NCBI GenBank assembly: GCA_035535035.1
Contig: DATLQW010000188.1
Span: 1-64,000 of the forward strand
Direction: 5' to 3'
From: JASHVB01 sp035535035
GTDB taxonomy: Bacteria; Pseudomonadota; Alphaproteobacteria; Acetobacterales; Acetobacteraceae
Length of the DNA stretch: 64,000 nt
Shown: positions 1 through 8,180 of the stretch, one piece after another
Position numbering within the stretch: position 1 is the first letter of the stretch
Layout of the letters: each line of letters opens with the position of its first letter
The notes under the pieces: generated by a model
Told to the model about the DNA's origin: nothing
The model's database searches: none
Seen by the model: only the letters and a program-made list of their open reading frames with translations
Translations under genes and position numbers: made by a program

Positions 1-90
1 GCCGAGAACGTCCGTGAAACGCATCCGGCGTATCCCTTCGTGAATCCGTGCCCGGTCCATGCAAACCCCCATTCGTTGGGGGCCAAAGGA

Positions 91-134
91 CCGGACACTT
101 CACGAGCTACAAAACCCGGACAGATCACGAGCTA
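91..134. repeat. Pair of 19-nt direct repeats, possible IS end
   Basis: Two near-identical 19-nt copies (CCGGACACTTCACGAGCTA at 91-109 and CCGGACAGATCACGAGCTA at 116-134) differ at two positions and are 25 nt apart. Short multiple repeats of this kind occur at the ends of IS21-like elements. No transposase lies to the right, so an element would have to extend off the left edge. The IS link is inference. Confidence 0.4.
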
Positions 135-212
135 GCCACAGTTGGGTAGCGCGGGCTTGCGCCGGGTAACCGGCCGGGCCACGCTACCGGCCAAACATCC
201 GGAGCCTCGCAC

Positions 213-1088
213 ATGTCCGACTCACCCGAATACACCCCACCGAAGGTTTGGACCTGGAACAAGCCCAGCGGCGGTCGGTTCGCCAACATCAACCGCCCGG
301 TCTCGGGCGCCACGCATGAGAAGGAACTGCCGGTCGGCCGCCACCCGCTGCAGCTCTATTCGCTGGGCACGCCGAACGGCGTGAAGGTCACCGTGATGCT
401 GGAGGAGCTGCTGGCCCTCGGCCATGCCGGCGCGGAGTACGACGCCTGGCTGATCCGGATCAACGAGGGCGATCAGTTCGGCAGCGGCTTCGTCGCGATC
501 AATCCCAACTCCAAGATCCCGGCTTTGCTGGACCGCAGCGGTCCGAAGCCCATCCGCGTGTTCGAGACCGGCGCGATCCTGGTGTATCTTGCGGAAAAAT
601 TCGGCGCGTTCCTGCCGGTCGAGCCCAGCCTGCGCGCCGAGTGCCTGTCCTGGCTGTTCTGGCAGATGGGCAGCACGCCATACGTCGGCGGCGGGTTCGG
701 TCATTTCTACGCCTATGCCCCGGTCAAGATCGAATACGCCATCGACCGGTTCGCCATGGAAACCAAGCGACTGCTCGACGTGCTCGACAAGCGGCTGGCG
801 GACAACGAGTACCTGGCGGGCGATGTGTACACGATCGCCGATATCGCGGCGTGGCCCTGGTATGGCGGCCTGGTGAAGTTCGGGCAGTACGGGGCCGCCG
901 AGTTCCTGGCCGTGCACGAATACAAGAACGTTGTGCGCTGGGCCGACGCGATCCACGCCCGGCCGGCGGTGCAGCGCGGGCGGATGGTCAACCGCTTGCA
1001 GGGCGAACCATCGGGCCAGTTGCACGAACGCCACGACGCCGGCGATTTCGCAACGAAGACGCAGGACAAGGTGGCCACGGGAGATTGA
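213..1088 (+). CDS. yghU: Glutathione S-transferase, YghU-type disulfide-bond oxidoreductase
   Basis: The 291-residue product begins with the extended N-terminus of the YghU/nu-class GSTs (a PPKVWTW motif, then a GRFANINRP segment), followed by a thioredoxin-fold domain (about residues 45-130) and an all-helical GST C-terminal domain (about 140-270). Length and both ends fit the family. Members bind glutathione and reduce disulfides or organic hydroperoxides in the cytosol. The ATG at 213 gives a normal N-terminus. The gene stands alone: a decayed toxin remnant lies downstream and the window edge upstream. Assignment to the YghU subgroup is by sequence recognition; the physiological substrate cannot be read from the sequence. 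Confidence 0.88.
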   Translation: MSDSPEYTPPKVWTWNKPSGGRFANINRPVSGATHEKELPVGRHPLQLYSLGTPNGVKVTVMLEELLALGHAGAEYDAWLIRINEGDQFGSGFVAINPNSKIPALLDRSGPKPIRVFETGAILVYLAEKFGAFLPVEPSLRAECLSWLFWQMGSTPYVGGGFGHFYAYAPVKIEYAIDRFAMETKRLLDVLDKRLADNEYLAGDVYTIADIAAWPWYGGLVKFGQYGAAEFLAVHEYKNVVRWADAIHARPAVQRGRMVNRLQGEPSGQLHERHDAGDFATKTQDKVATGD

Positions 1089-1301
1089 GTTGCCGCGCCG
1101 CGAGCAGTGCGCGCGGCGAGGCGTTGGTAAGGAGGAAGAATCTCAGCACGGAGGAAAGGTTGAGAGCCAGTAGAGTCGAGGAGAGGCGCGGTATCGCTTG
1201 CACGACCCGGGCGGAGGCCGGAAACCCAGGTTGAAAGCTGGCTTACAACCGCCGCTTTCGCGCCCCATACCGACCGTACCTGGAACCATCCGTACCGGCT
1301 C

Positions 1302-1658
1302 GTTCAACGGGACATCGAGATCATCTCCGAAGCCAGCCGGCATCTGCCGCACGACACGAAGGCGCGCCATCCGGAAATCCCGTGCACGAAGGTCGCGGGC
1401 ATCGGCAAGGTCCTGCGCCATGGCTACGAGGACATGTCCGCTCCCGTCCTCTGGAAGCTTGTCCGCGACGACCTCCCGGAGCCGAAGACCATCCGGAACC
1501 TGAGCAGGCCTGCCGCGCGGAACGCGCTGCGATCGAGCGCCGGACGCGGTTACCTCGGCGGGAGGGCGTGCCGACGCTGCCCTGGGTGGCACGCACCCCT
1601 CGCCGCGGCCTTGATCCGCTTCGCGGCTCAAGCCCACACCGGGCGGGGGACGGTCTAG
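1302..1658 (+). pseudogene. HepT-like (DUF86) RNase toxin remnant
   Basis: In-frame translation from 1302 gives VQRDIEIISEASRHLP, then RHPEIPCTKVAGIG, HGYED and LVRDDLPEPK, which together match the C-terminal half of HepT/DUF86 toxins. The N-terminal half and its start codon are missing, and the frame runs on to a stop at 1656-1658 after homology fades near 1520. The family's R-x4-6-H signature appears damaged: the usual Arg (as in MRNVLAHGY) is Gly in IGKVLRHGY, although an Arg sits just before the His. No MntA-type nucleotidyltransferase antitoxin is visible nearby. The rest of the 1089-1301 stretch holds nothing recognisable. Confidence 0.6.
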
Positions 1659-1668
1659 AGTGCGCGCC

Positions 1669-2763
1669 ATGGACATCGATACGGACCTCGACACGTCGCG
1701 GTTTCCCGCCCGTTACTGGCACGCGCTGCCGGACGGGCGCATCCAGTGCGACGTCTGTCCCCGGCTGTGCAAGCTGCACGAGGGCCAGCGCGGGCTGTGT
1801 TTCGTGCGCGCCAGGGCGGGCAACGCGATGGTGCTGACCACCTATGGCCGGTCATCGGGGTTCTGCATCGATCCGATCGAGAAGAAGCCGCTCAACCATT
1901 TCCTGCCGGGCACGCCGGTGTTCTCGTTCGGCACCGCCGGCTGCAACCTGACCTGCAAGTTCTGCCAGAACTGGGACATCTCCAAGGCGCGCGAGACCGA
2001 CAAGCTGAACCAGAGCGCCGCCCCCGCGCAGATCGCTGATGCGGCGCGGCGGCTGGGATGCCGCTCGGTCGCGTTCACCTACAACGATCCGGTGATTTTC
2101 CTGGAATACGCGGTGGACACCGCGCGCGCCTGCCATGCGGCAGGGTTGAAGACCGTCGCGGTCACCGCCGGCTACATCACGCCGGAAGCGCGCGGCGAGT
2201 TCTACGAACACATCGACGCGGCGAACGTGGACCTGAAGGGGTTCACCGAATCGTTCTATCGCAATTTGTGCGGCGGGCGGCTGGCCGACGTGCTGGATAC
2301 TCTGGTCTGGCTGCGGCACCGGACAAAAGTGTGGCTGGAGATCACTACGCTGCTGATCCCGGGCGAGAACGACGGCTCCTCGGAGATCGGCGCGCTGGCG
2401 AGTTGGGTGGCGGCCGAGCTCGGCGTGGACGTGCCGTTGCATTTCACCGCGTTCCATCCCGACTGGCGGATGCGCGAGCACAATCCGACGCCGCCGGAGA
2501 CGCTGACCCGGGCGCGGGCGATCGCGATGGGGCGCGGGCTGCGCTACGTTTATACCGGCAACGTGCATGATCCGGCGGGCGGCAGCACCTGGTGCCACGG
2601 GTGCGGGGCGCTGCTGATCGGGCGGGACTGGTACGAGCTCGGCGCCTGGGGGTTCGATGCCCTCGGCCGCTGCCGGAGGTGTGGCACGGAGGCGGCGGGG
2701 GTGTTCGAGGCGGTGCCGGGGGAATGGGGGCGGAAGCGGCAGCCGGTACGGTTTGGCGGCTGA
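1669..2763 (+). CDS. amrS: AmmeMemoRadiSam-system radical SAM enzyme (AmrS family)
   Basis: This 364-residue radical SAM protein opens with a Cys-rich segment (CDVCPRLCKLHEGQRGLC, about residues 25-45) and has the radical SAM cluster motif in GTAGCNLTCKFCQNWDIS near residue 90. A TFNDP-like FTYNDPVIFLEYA segment and DLKGFTESFY are typical of the PflA-like/AmrS group. A second Cys set near the C-terminus (WCHGCG and CRRCG) completes the family pattern. AmrS proteins occur with AMMECR1- and Memo-type partners, and their reaction is not firmly established. Neither partner is in this window, so the copy is an orphan here. ATG 1669 is used; an in-frame GTG at 1660 is an alternative. Confidence 0.85.
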   Translation: MDIDTDLDTSRFPARYWHALPDGRIQCDVCPRLCKLHEGQRGLCFVRARAGNAMVLTTYGRSSGFCIDPIEKKPLNHFLPGTPVFSFGTAGCNLTCKFCQNWDISKARETDKLNQSAAPAQIADAARRLGCRSVAFTYNDPVIFLEYAVDTARACHAAGLKTVAVTAGYITPEARGEFYEHIDAANVDLKGFTESFYRNLCGGRLADVLDTLVWLRHRTKVWLEITTLLIPGENDGSSEIGALASWVAAELGVDVPLHFTAFHPDWRMREHNPTPPETLTRARAIAMGRGLRYVYTGNVHDPAGGSTWCHGCGALLIGRDWYELGAWGFDALGRCRRCGTEAAGVFEAVPGEWGRKRQPVRFGG

Positions 2764-3163
2764 GCCGGGAGCCTGAGCGCCAGGATCGAGAGGCACATCA
2801 GCGGTAGCCGCGCAGCGAAGTGCCGACCGGGACCGTGCCGGGCGACGGAAGTCCATTGTGGACCGGCCCCGCCGCGACAGCCCGGACGCGACAGCGGGCG
2901 AGCAGAACCCGTGCCAGGCGTGTCGGCGCTGCTGTCGCCGGGGCTGACAGCGCCGCGCGGGCTGTGGCACGTTGCGGCGACCCAGCCAATGCCGGCTGGG
3001 TGTTTGCTCGAAGATCGGCGCAGCATTTCACCGACCCAGTGCCGCGGGTTGCCGGCGTTGCGAGTGCACGGCGGGGCTTCCCCGGATCAAGTGCGGGGAG
3101 ACCCACCGCCGCGCTTCTCGGACCGATGCGGACGATCCGGGCCGGAACACGACAGGAGGACAG
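2764..3163. other. Intergenic stretch, no gene seen
   Basis: About 400 nt between amrS and crcB. No frame shows a recognisable protein. I looked for a fluoride (crcB-motif) riboswitch upstream of crcB and did not find its conserved core. A strong Shine-Dalgarno (GGAGGA, near 3156) precedes the crcB GTG. Confidence 0.5.
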
Positions 3164-3541
3164 GTGGCGACCTGGTTCTGGGTGGCGCTGGGAGGGGCGC
3201 TCGGCAGCATGGCGCGCTTCGGGGTGGCAGTCGGCGTGGCCGCACTCACCGGCCCGCAATTCCCGTGGGGCACCTTGCTCATCAATGTCGGCGGCTCCTG
3301 CCTGATCGGCTGGTTCGGCGCCCTGACCGGCAGCCGAGGCGCGCTCAGCGTACCGCCCGACATCCGCGTCTTCGTCATGGTCGGGATCTGCGGCGGCTTC
3401 ACGACCTTCTCGTCGTTCAGCCTGCAAACCCTCGATTTGCTGCAAGCCGGGGAGGTGCTGTGGGCCGGATTCTACATCCTGGGCTCGGTTGCGCTGTGCC
3501 TGCTGGGGGTATGGGCCGGCACGCTGCTGGGCCACGGCTGA
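3164..3541 (+). CDS. crcB: Fluoride ion channel CrcB/Fluc
   Basis: A 125-residue membrane protein with four predicted transmembrane helices, normal for Fluc. It contains the family blocks GALGSMARF, WGTLLINVGGSCLIG and GICGGFTTFSSFSLQ; the last includes the TTFSSF pore segment that lines the fluoride path. Fluc channels work as antiparallel dimers in the inner membrane and expel fluoride from the cytosol. The GTG at 3164 follows a GGAGGA ribosome-binding site by a few bases and gives the family-typical N-terminus, so it is preferred over an upstream in-frame extension that lacks similarity. The gene is apparently monocistronic. Confidence 0.92.
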   Translation: MATWFWVALGGALGSMARFGVAVGVAALTGPQFPWGTLLINVGGSCLIGWFGALTGSRGALSVPPDIRVFVMVGICGGFTTFSSFSLQTLDLLQAGEVLWAGFYILGSVALCLLGVWAGTLLGHG

Positions 3542-3700
3542 CGCACCGCAGCATTAAACCTCGCCCGTCCTCCACCGCGCGCTTCCATGAGCGGGTGCCG
3601 ATGCGGCATAAGGCGGGAGCCGGTCTGGACTGAGACGGCGTGGCACGGCCGGCGGCCATTCCCATCCGGTCCGGCGGCACAGACAGGAGTGGCCGAGGCG

Positions 3701-4801
3701 ATGAAGTTGCTGCTGACCGGCGGATGCGGGTTTATCGGCTCCGCTGTGGTGCGCCATCTGCTGCGCCGGACCGACCACGTGGCGATCAACGTGGACAAGC
3801 TGACCTATGCCGCCTCGGAGGAGGCCCTGGAGGAGGCGCGCCATCACCCCCGGCACGTGCTGGTACGCGCGGACATCGCCGATGCGGCGGCGATGCGGCA
3901 GGTCTTTGCCACCTATCAGCCGGACGCCGTGATGCACCTGGCGGCGGAGAGCCACGTGGACCGCTCGATCGACGGTCCGGCGGCCTTCGTGCAGACCAAC
4001 GTCGTCGGCACCTTCGTCCTGCTGGAAGCGGCGCGGGTCCATTTCGCCGGGCTGGATGCCGCCCGGCGGGCGGCGTTCCGCTTCCACCACGTTTCCACCG
4101 ACGAGGTGTTCGGCGCGCTGGACGCGGACGATCCTCCGTTCACCGAGACCACGTCGTACAATCCGCGCAGCCCCTATGCGGCCAGCAAGGCGGCGTCCGA
4201 CCACCTTGCGCGGGCTTGGCAGCACACTTACGGCCTACCGGTCATCGTCAGCAACACCTGCAACAATTACGGGCCGTGGCAGTTCCCGGAGAAGCTGATC
4301 CCGCTGGTCACGCTGAACGCACTGGAGGGCAAGGAACTGCCGGTCTATGGCGACGGTTCCAACTGCCGCGACTGGCTGTTCGTCGAGGACCACGCGGAAG
4401 CGCTGGTGCGGGTGTTGGAGCAGGGCCAGCCGGGGGCCACGTACGCGATCGGCGGGCGCCAGCCGCGCAGCAACCTCGATGTGGTGCGGGCGATCTGCGC
4501 CTGCCTGGACCGCCGTGTTCCCGACCCGGCCGGCAAGCGGAGCCGCCTGATCCGGTTCGTCACCGACCGGCCCGGGCACGATTTTCGCTATGAGATCGAC
4601 CCGGCCCGCACCGAAACCGCGCTCGGCTGGCAGGCGCCGCATGACTTCGAGACCGGGCTGGAGCGCACGATCGACTGGTACCTGGCCAATCGCACCTGGT
4701 GGGAAGGCGTACGCGGCGGGCGCTACTCCGGCCACCGCCTGGGCGTTCGGCCCCTGGAGACCGTCCCCCTGGAAACCGGCCCCCTGGAGACCACGCGATG
4801 A
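3701..4801 (+). CDS. rfbB: dTDP-glucose 4,6-dehydratase
   Basis: 366-residue extended SDR enzyme that converts dTDP-glucose to dTDP-4-keto-6-deoxyglucose, the second step of dTDP-L-rhamnose synthesis. It has the NAD-binding GGCGFIGS at the N-terminus, AAESHVDRSI, HVSTDEVFG and the catalytic YAASKAASD (Y-x3-K). The first gene of rfbBACD, its TGA overlaps the rfbA ATG (ATGA at 4798-4801). The ATG at 3701 fits the family; an in-frame GTG at 3689 is possible. The C-terminus ends in a short triplicated PLET motif (PLETVPLETGPLET), encoded by a 15-nt tandem repeat and probably not functional. Confidence 0.96.
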   Translation: MKLLLTGGCGFIGSAVVRHLLRRTDHVAINVDKLTYAASEEALEEARHHPRHVLVRADIADAAAMRQVFATYQPDAVMHLAAESHVDRSIDGPAAFVQTNVVGTFVLLEAARVHFAGLDAARRAAFRFHHVSTDEVFGALDADDPPFTETTSYNPRSPYAASKAASDHLARAWQHTYGLPVIVSNTCNNYGPWQFPEKLIPLVTLNALEGKELPVYGDGSNCRDWLFVEDHAEALVRVLEQGQPGATYAIGGRQPRSNLDVVRAICACLDRRVPDPAGKRSRLIRFVTDRPGHDFRYEIDPARTETALGWQAPHDFETGLERTIDWYLANRTWWEGVRGGRYSGHRLGVRPLETVPLETGPLETTR

Positions 4802-5673
4802 AGGGCATCCTGCTCGCCGGCGGCTCCGGCACGCGGCTGCATCCGATGACCCTCGCGGCGTCGAAGCAGCTATTGCCGGTGTACGACAAGCCGATGGTCT
4901 ATTACCCGTTGTCCACGCTGATGCTGGCGGGAATCCGTGAGGTGCTGGTGATCTCCACGCCGGACGACCTGCCGCAGTTCCGCCGGCTGCTGGGCGACGG
5001 CGGGCGCTTCGGCATGCGCATCGACTACGCCGAGCAAGCCAGTCCGGACGGCATCGCCCAGGCGTTCCTGATCGGCCGGGACTGGCTCGCCGGCGGGGCC
5101 TGCGCGCTGGCACTGGGCGACAACCTGATCCACGGCGACCACCTCTCCGTCACCTTGCGCACCGCGGCGGCGAGGCCGGTGGGGGCGACGGTGTTTGCCT
5201 ATCAGGTGCGCGATCCGGAGCGCTATGGCGTGGTCAGCTTCGATGCGGCCGGCCGGCCGGTGGAACTGGTGGAAAAGCCGGCGGCGCCGACCTCCAACTG
5301 GGCGGTGACCGGGCTGTATTTCTACGACCGGCAGGTCAGCGAACTGGCTCGCCTGATCCGTCCGTCCGCGCGCGGCGAGCTGGAGATCACCGACCTCAAC
5401 CAGCTTTATCTGCACGCCGGCAGCTTGCACGTGGAGAAACTGTCGCGCGGCTGTGCCTGGCTGGATGCCGGGACGCCCGACAGCCTGCTGCAGGCCGCCA
5501 CCTTCGTGCAGACCATCCAGTCGCGCACCGGCATGCTGGTGGGCTGTCCAGAGGAGGTGGCGTTCCGCATGGGCTTCATCGACAGGGACGCCCTGCGCAG
5601 CCACGCAAGCGGGCTGGGCAAGACCGAACTGGGCCGGGTGCTGCTGGATCTGGCCGAGGGGGAACTCGCGTGA
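4798..5673 (+). CDS. rfbA: Glucose-1-phosphate thymidylyltransferase
   Basis: 291-residue nucleotidyltransferase making dTDP-glucose from glucose-1-phosphate and dTTP, the entry step of dTDP-rhamnose synthesis. The nucleotide-binding signature GGSGTRLHPMT is at the N-terminus, followed by KQLLPVYDKPMVYYPL, the substrate-site ALGDNLIHGD and the VEKP segment. Length matches RmlA. Start and stop overlap both neighbours (ATGA with rfbB, GTGA with rfbC), indicating translational coupling within one transcript. Confidence 0.96.
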   Translation: MKGILLAGGSGTRLHPMTLAASKQLLPVYDKPMVYYPLSTLMLAGIREVLVISTPDDLPQFRRLLGDGGRFGMRIDYAEQASPDGIAQAFLIGRDWLAGGACALALGDNLIHGDHLSVTLRTAAARPVGATVFAYQVRDPERYGVVSFDAAGRPVELVEKPAAPTSNWAVTGLYFYDRQVSELARLIRPSARGELEITDLNQLYLHAGSLHVEKLSRGCAWLDAGTPDSLLQAATFVQTIQSRTGMLVGCPEEVAFRMGFIDRDALRSHASGLGKTELGRVLLDLAEGELA

Positions 5674-6227
5674 TCGTCGAACGCCTGGCTATTCCGGATG
5701 TGCTGCTGCTGACGCCGCCGCGTTTTCTCGACGCGCGCGGCTTCTTTTCCGAGACCTGGAACGGGCCGCGGTTTGGCGCTGCCGGCATCCCCGGCCCGTT
5801 CGTGCAGGACAACCACGCGCGGTCCACCGAGCGCGGCGTGCTGCGCGGGCTGCACCTGCAGATCGGACCGAACGCGCAGGGCAAGCTGGTGCGGGTGGTG
5901 CGCGGCTCGATCTGGGACGTGGCGGTGGATGTGCGGCGCGGCTCGCCCACCTATGGCCGGCATGTGGGGGCGGTGCTGAGCGCGGAGAACTGGCAGCAGT
6001 TGTGGGTGCCGGTGGGCTTCCTGCACGGCTACTGCACGCTGGAGCCGGATACCGAGGTGATCTACAAGGTCACCGCGCCCTACGACAAGGCGGCGGAGCG
6101 CGGGGTGATCTGGGATGACCCGGCGCTGGCGATTCCCTGGCCGATCCCGGCAGCGGAGGTGCTGCTGTCCGACAAGGACGCCGTCCTGCCGCGCCTGGCG
6201 GAGTGTCCGGACTGGTTCCGAGCCTGA
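5670..6227 (+). CDS. rfbC: dTDP-4-dehydrorhamnose 3,5-epimerase
   Basis: 185-residue cupin-fold epimerase that inverts C3 and C5 of dTDP-4-keto-6-deoxyglucose. Visible family features are DARGFFSETWN, the QDNHARS segment, GVLRGLHLQ with the active-site His, and the GFLHGYCTLE strand. GTG at 5670 overlaps the rfbA TGA, and the protein begins directly with the family N-terminus, so no other start is needed. The rfbD ATG follows after one base. Confidence 0.96.
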   Translation: MIVERLAIPDVLLLTPPRFLDARGFFSETWNGPRFGAAGIPGPFVQDNHARSTERGVLRGLHLQIGPNAQGKLVRVVRGSIWDVAVDVRRGSPTYGRHVGAVLSAENWQQLWVPVGFLHGYCTLEPDTEVIYKVTAPYDKAAERGVIWDDPALAIPWPIPAAEVLLSDKDAVLPRLAECPDWFRA

Positions 6228-6228
6228 G

Positions 6229-7137
6229 ATGGCGGCGCAACCGATGTCTGGGACGGCGGCGCGACCGATCCTGGTAACGGGCGGCAGCGGGCAGCTCGCC
6301 TCGGCGCTGGCGGCGGTGGCCACCGTGCCGATCTGCCTGGTGGGTCGGCCGGCGTTCGATTTCGACCGGCCGGAGAGCATCGGCGCGGCGTTCGCGCAAG
6401 CCGATCCATGGCTGGTGGTGAACGCCGCCGCCTACACCGCGGTGGACGCGGCAGAGCAGGAGGCGGCGGCGGCGTATCGCGCGAACCGCGACGGTCCGGC
6501 GGAACTGGCGCGGCTGTGCGCGGCGGCCGGGATTCCGCTGATCCATGTCTCGACCGACTACGTGTTCGACGGCGCCAAGGGCGCGCCGTATGTCGAGACC
6601 GACGCCGTGGCGCCGCAATGCGTGTATGGGGCGAGCAAGCTGGCCGGCGAGGCAGCGGTGCTGGGCGCCGGCCCGCGCGCCGTCGTGCTGCGCACCTCCT
6701 GGGTGTATGCGGCAACCGGACGGAACTTCGTGCGCACCATGCTGACGCTGGGGAAGACGCGCGAGCGGCTGAGCGTGGTGGCCGACCAGAAGGGCTGCCC
6801 GACCGCCGCGCCCGACCTCGCCGCGGCGATTCTGGAGATTGCCGCGCGCATCGCCGCTTCGGGGTGGCAGGAGGCGTTCGGCGGGGTGTTTCATGCGGCG
6901 GGAAGCGGGTGGACCACCTGGCACGGGTTGGCGAGCGCGACGTTCGCCGAGGCCGCCCGGCACGGCGCGGCGGTGCCTCGCGTCGATCCGATCGGCACCG
7001 CCGATTGGCCGACCCCGGCGAAGCGCCCGGCGGACTCGCGGCTGGATTGCACGAAGCTGGCGGCGGTGTTCGGCGTGCGGTTGCCGGAATGGTGCCCCAG
7101 CCTGGCGCGGACGATCGGCGCGATCTTCGCGGCGTAG
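6229..7137 (+). CDS. rfbD: dTDP-4-dehydrorhamnose reductase
   Basis: 302-residue SDR-type reductase that completes dTDP-L-rhamnose using NAD(P)H. It shows an N-terminal TGGSGQLAS dinucleotide motif, VVNAAAYTAVDAAE, STDYVFDG and the catalytic region CVYGASKLAGE (Y-x3-K). It is the last gene of the four-gene rhamnose operon and starts one base after the rfbC stop. The product presumably feeds the surface-glycan transferases, such as those at 17-26 kb, but that link is inference. Confidence 0.95.
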   Translation: MAAQPMSGTAARPILVTGGSGQLASALAAVATVPICLVGRPAFDFDRPESIGAAFAQADPWLVVNAAAYTAVDAAEQEAAAAYRANRDGPAELARLCAAAGIPLIHVSTDYVFDGAKGAPYVETDAVAPQCVYGASKLAGEAAVLGAGPRAVVLRTSWVYAATGRNFVRTMLTLGKTRERLSVVADQKGCPTAAPDLAAAILEIAARIAASGWQEAFGGVFHAAGSGWTTWHGLASATFAEAARHGAAVPRVDPIGTADWPTPAKRPADSRLDCTKLAAVFGVRLPEWCPSLARTIGAIFAA

Positions 7138-7289
7138 CGCTGCCTGTTCGGCGCGGCGCGCCTCAACCCCGCGAGGCGGGAGGGCTGTACGACCGATTGG
7201 CACAGCAGCGGGAGCGACCGCCGATCGGCTGACGGAGCAACCGGTTGCTGGCGGCAGGCGACCGTGCTATCGGGCAGCGCCTGCGCTGT

Positions 7290-7363
7290 TGGGGGATAGT
7301 TTAGCGGTAGAACTCCCGGCTCTGACCCGGGCAGCCTTGGTTCGAATCCAGGTCCCCCAGCCA
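7290..7363 (+). tRNA. tRNA-Gln (anticodon CTG)
   Basis: A 74-nt cloverleaf can be drawn by hand. The acceptor stem is TGGGGGA pairing with TCCCCCA, the D arm is GTTTAGCGGTAGAAC, and the anticodon stem CCCGG/CCGGG closes the loop CTCTGAC. The T arm is CTTGG-TTCGAAT-CCAGG. The encoded 3' end is G-CCA. The U at position 1 and the CTG anticodon are typical of bacterial tRNA-Gln. Confidence 0.95.
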
Positions 7364-7450
7364 TCCGGAACCGCCTGGCGAGCGAAACGGTGCGGCTTCT
7401 GGTGCGAGAGGTTGTTTCGCCGCTTCGGCCCCGCAATGACAGAGCGGAAT

Positions 7451-7474
7451 GCCGCTGCTCATCAGCGGCGTTTC
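7451..7474 (+). terminator. Possible terminator downstream of tRNA-Gln
   Basis: GCCGCTG and CAGCGGC form a 7-bp stem with a 5-nt loop, followed by GTTTCC. The T-run is short. The stop codon of the convergent MarR gene lies inside the hairpin. Confidence 0.4.
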
Positions 7475-8000
7475 CTGTGGGGGAGTGACGGTGTGGTGGC
7501 GGCTGCAGCGGAGCCGCGCACCGAAGCCTTGAGGCGCCCAAGCACTTCGCAAAGCCGCGCCGCCTCCCTGCGATCCAATCCCGCCATTGCCTGTTCTATC
7601 CACTCCGCGTGCGCGGGAGCCATGCGGCCGAACGGCGCGCGGCCCGCATCCGTCATGCCGATTAGCGTACTGCGCCGATCGGCCGGATGGCGGCTGCGCG
7701 CAACCAGCCCATCCTTCTCCATCGCATTGACCAGCCCGGTGACGACGTTGCCGCTGGTGACCATCAGCCGCGCCGACAGCGCCCCCACATCGTCAATTCG
7801 GTGCCGGCGGCATCCAGCGCCGCCAGTGCATCGAAGCGCGGCAGCGTGGTGGCGAAGCGCGCGTGCAGGCGTGCGCGGATCATGGCCTCGGTCATGACCA
7901 TGCAGGTCAGCAGGCGCAGCCAGGTCCGCAGCGGCAGGGGCGCGCCGTTGCTTACGGCGGCCTCGCGGTCGGGAATCGGCGCGGCGTCATTCGCCGGCAT
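7462..8000 (-). pseudogene. MarR-family regulator with an internal frameshift
   Basis: The N-terminal part, from ATG at 8000 (MPANDAAPIP), reads through FATTLPRFDALAALDAAG and ELTM. The rest, GALSARLMVTSGNVVTGL and the wing (RSRHPADRRSTLIGMTDAG), continues in another frame. The two frames meet near 7783-7790 at a run of five Gs. The 539-nt span is 2 nt over a multiple of three, consistent with a frame slip. Combined, the parts make a normal-length winged-helix MarR protein of about 179 residues. It is divergent from the luciferase-like gene at 8181, its likely target. Either the gene is dead or the base call is wrong; the sequence cannot tell. Confidence 0.75.
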
Positions 8001-8180
8001 GGCGATGCCGCACCGCAGCAGGATCGCGACAACGGTCGCGGACGCCTTCATGCGGTTTCTCCCGTTCGGGTAGCTTGCCTTCCCGGCGTGTGTCTCGGGC
8101 CGGAAGCGGCCTGTCAGGCGCGCTGGACGCCGGCGGCGGAACGCGCCACCGTCCGGGCGCCAGAAACGGGAGGCACGCAC

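Noticed and set aside
3040..3163. Fluoride riboswitch before crcB
   Set aside because: No conserved crcB-motif core could be found in the leader.
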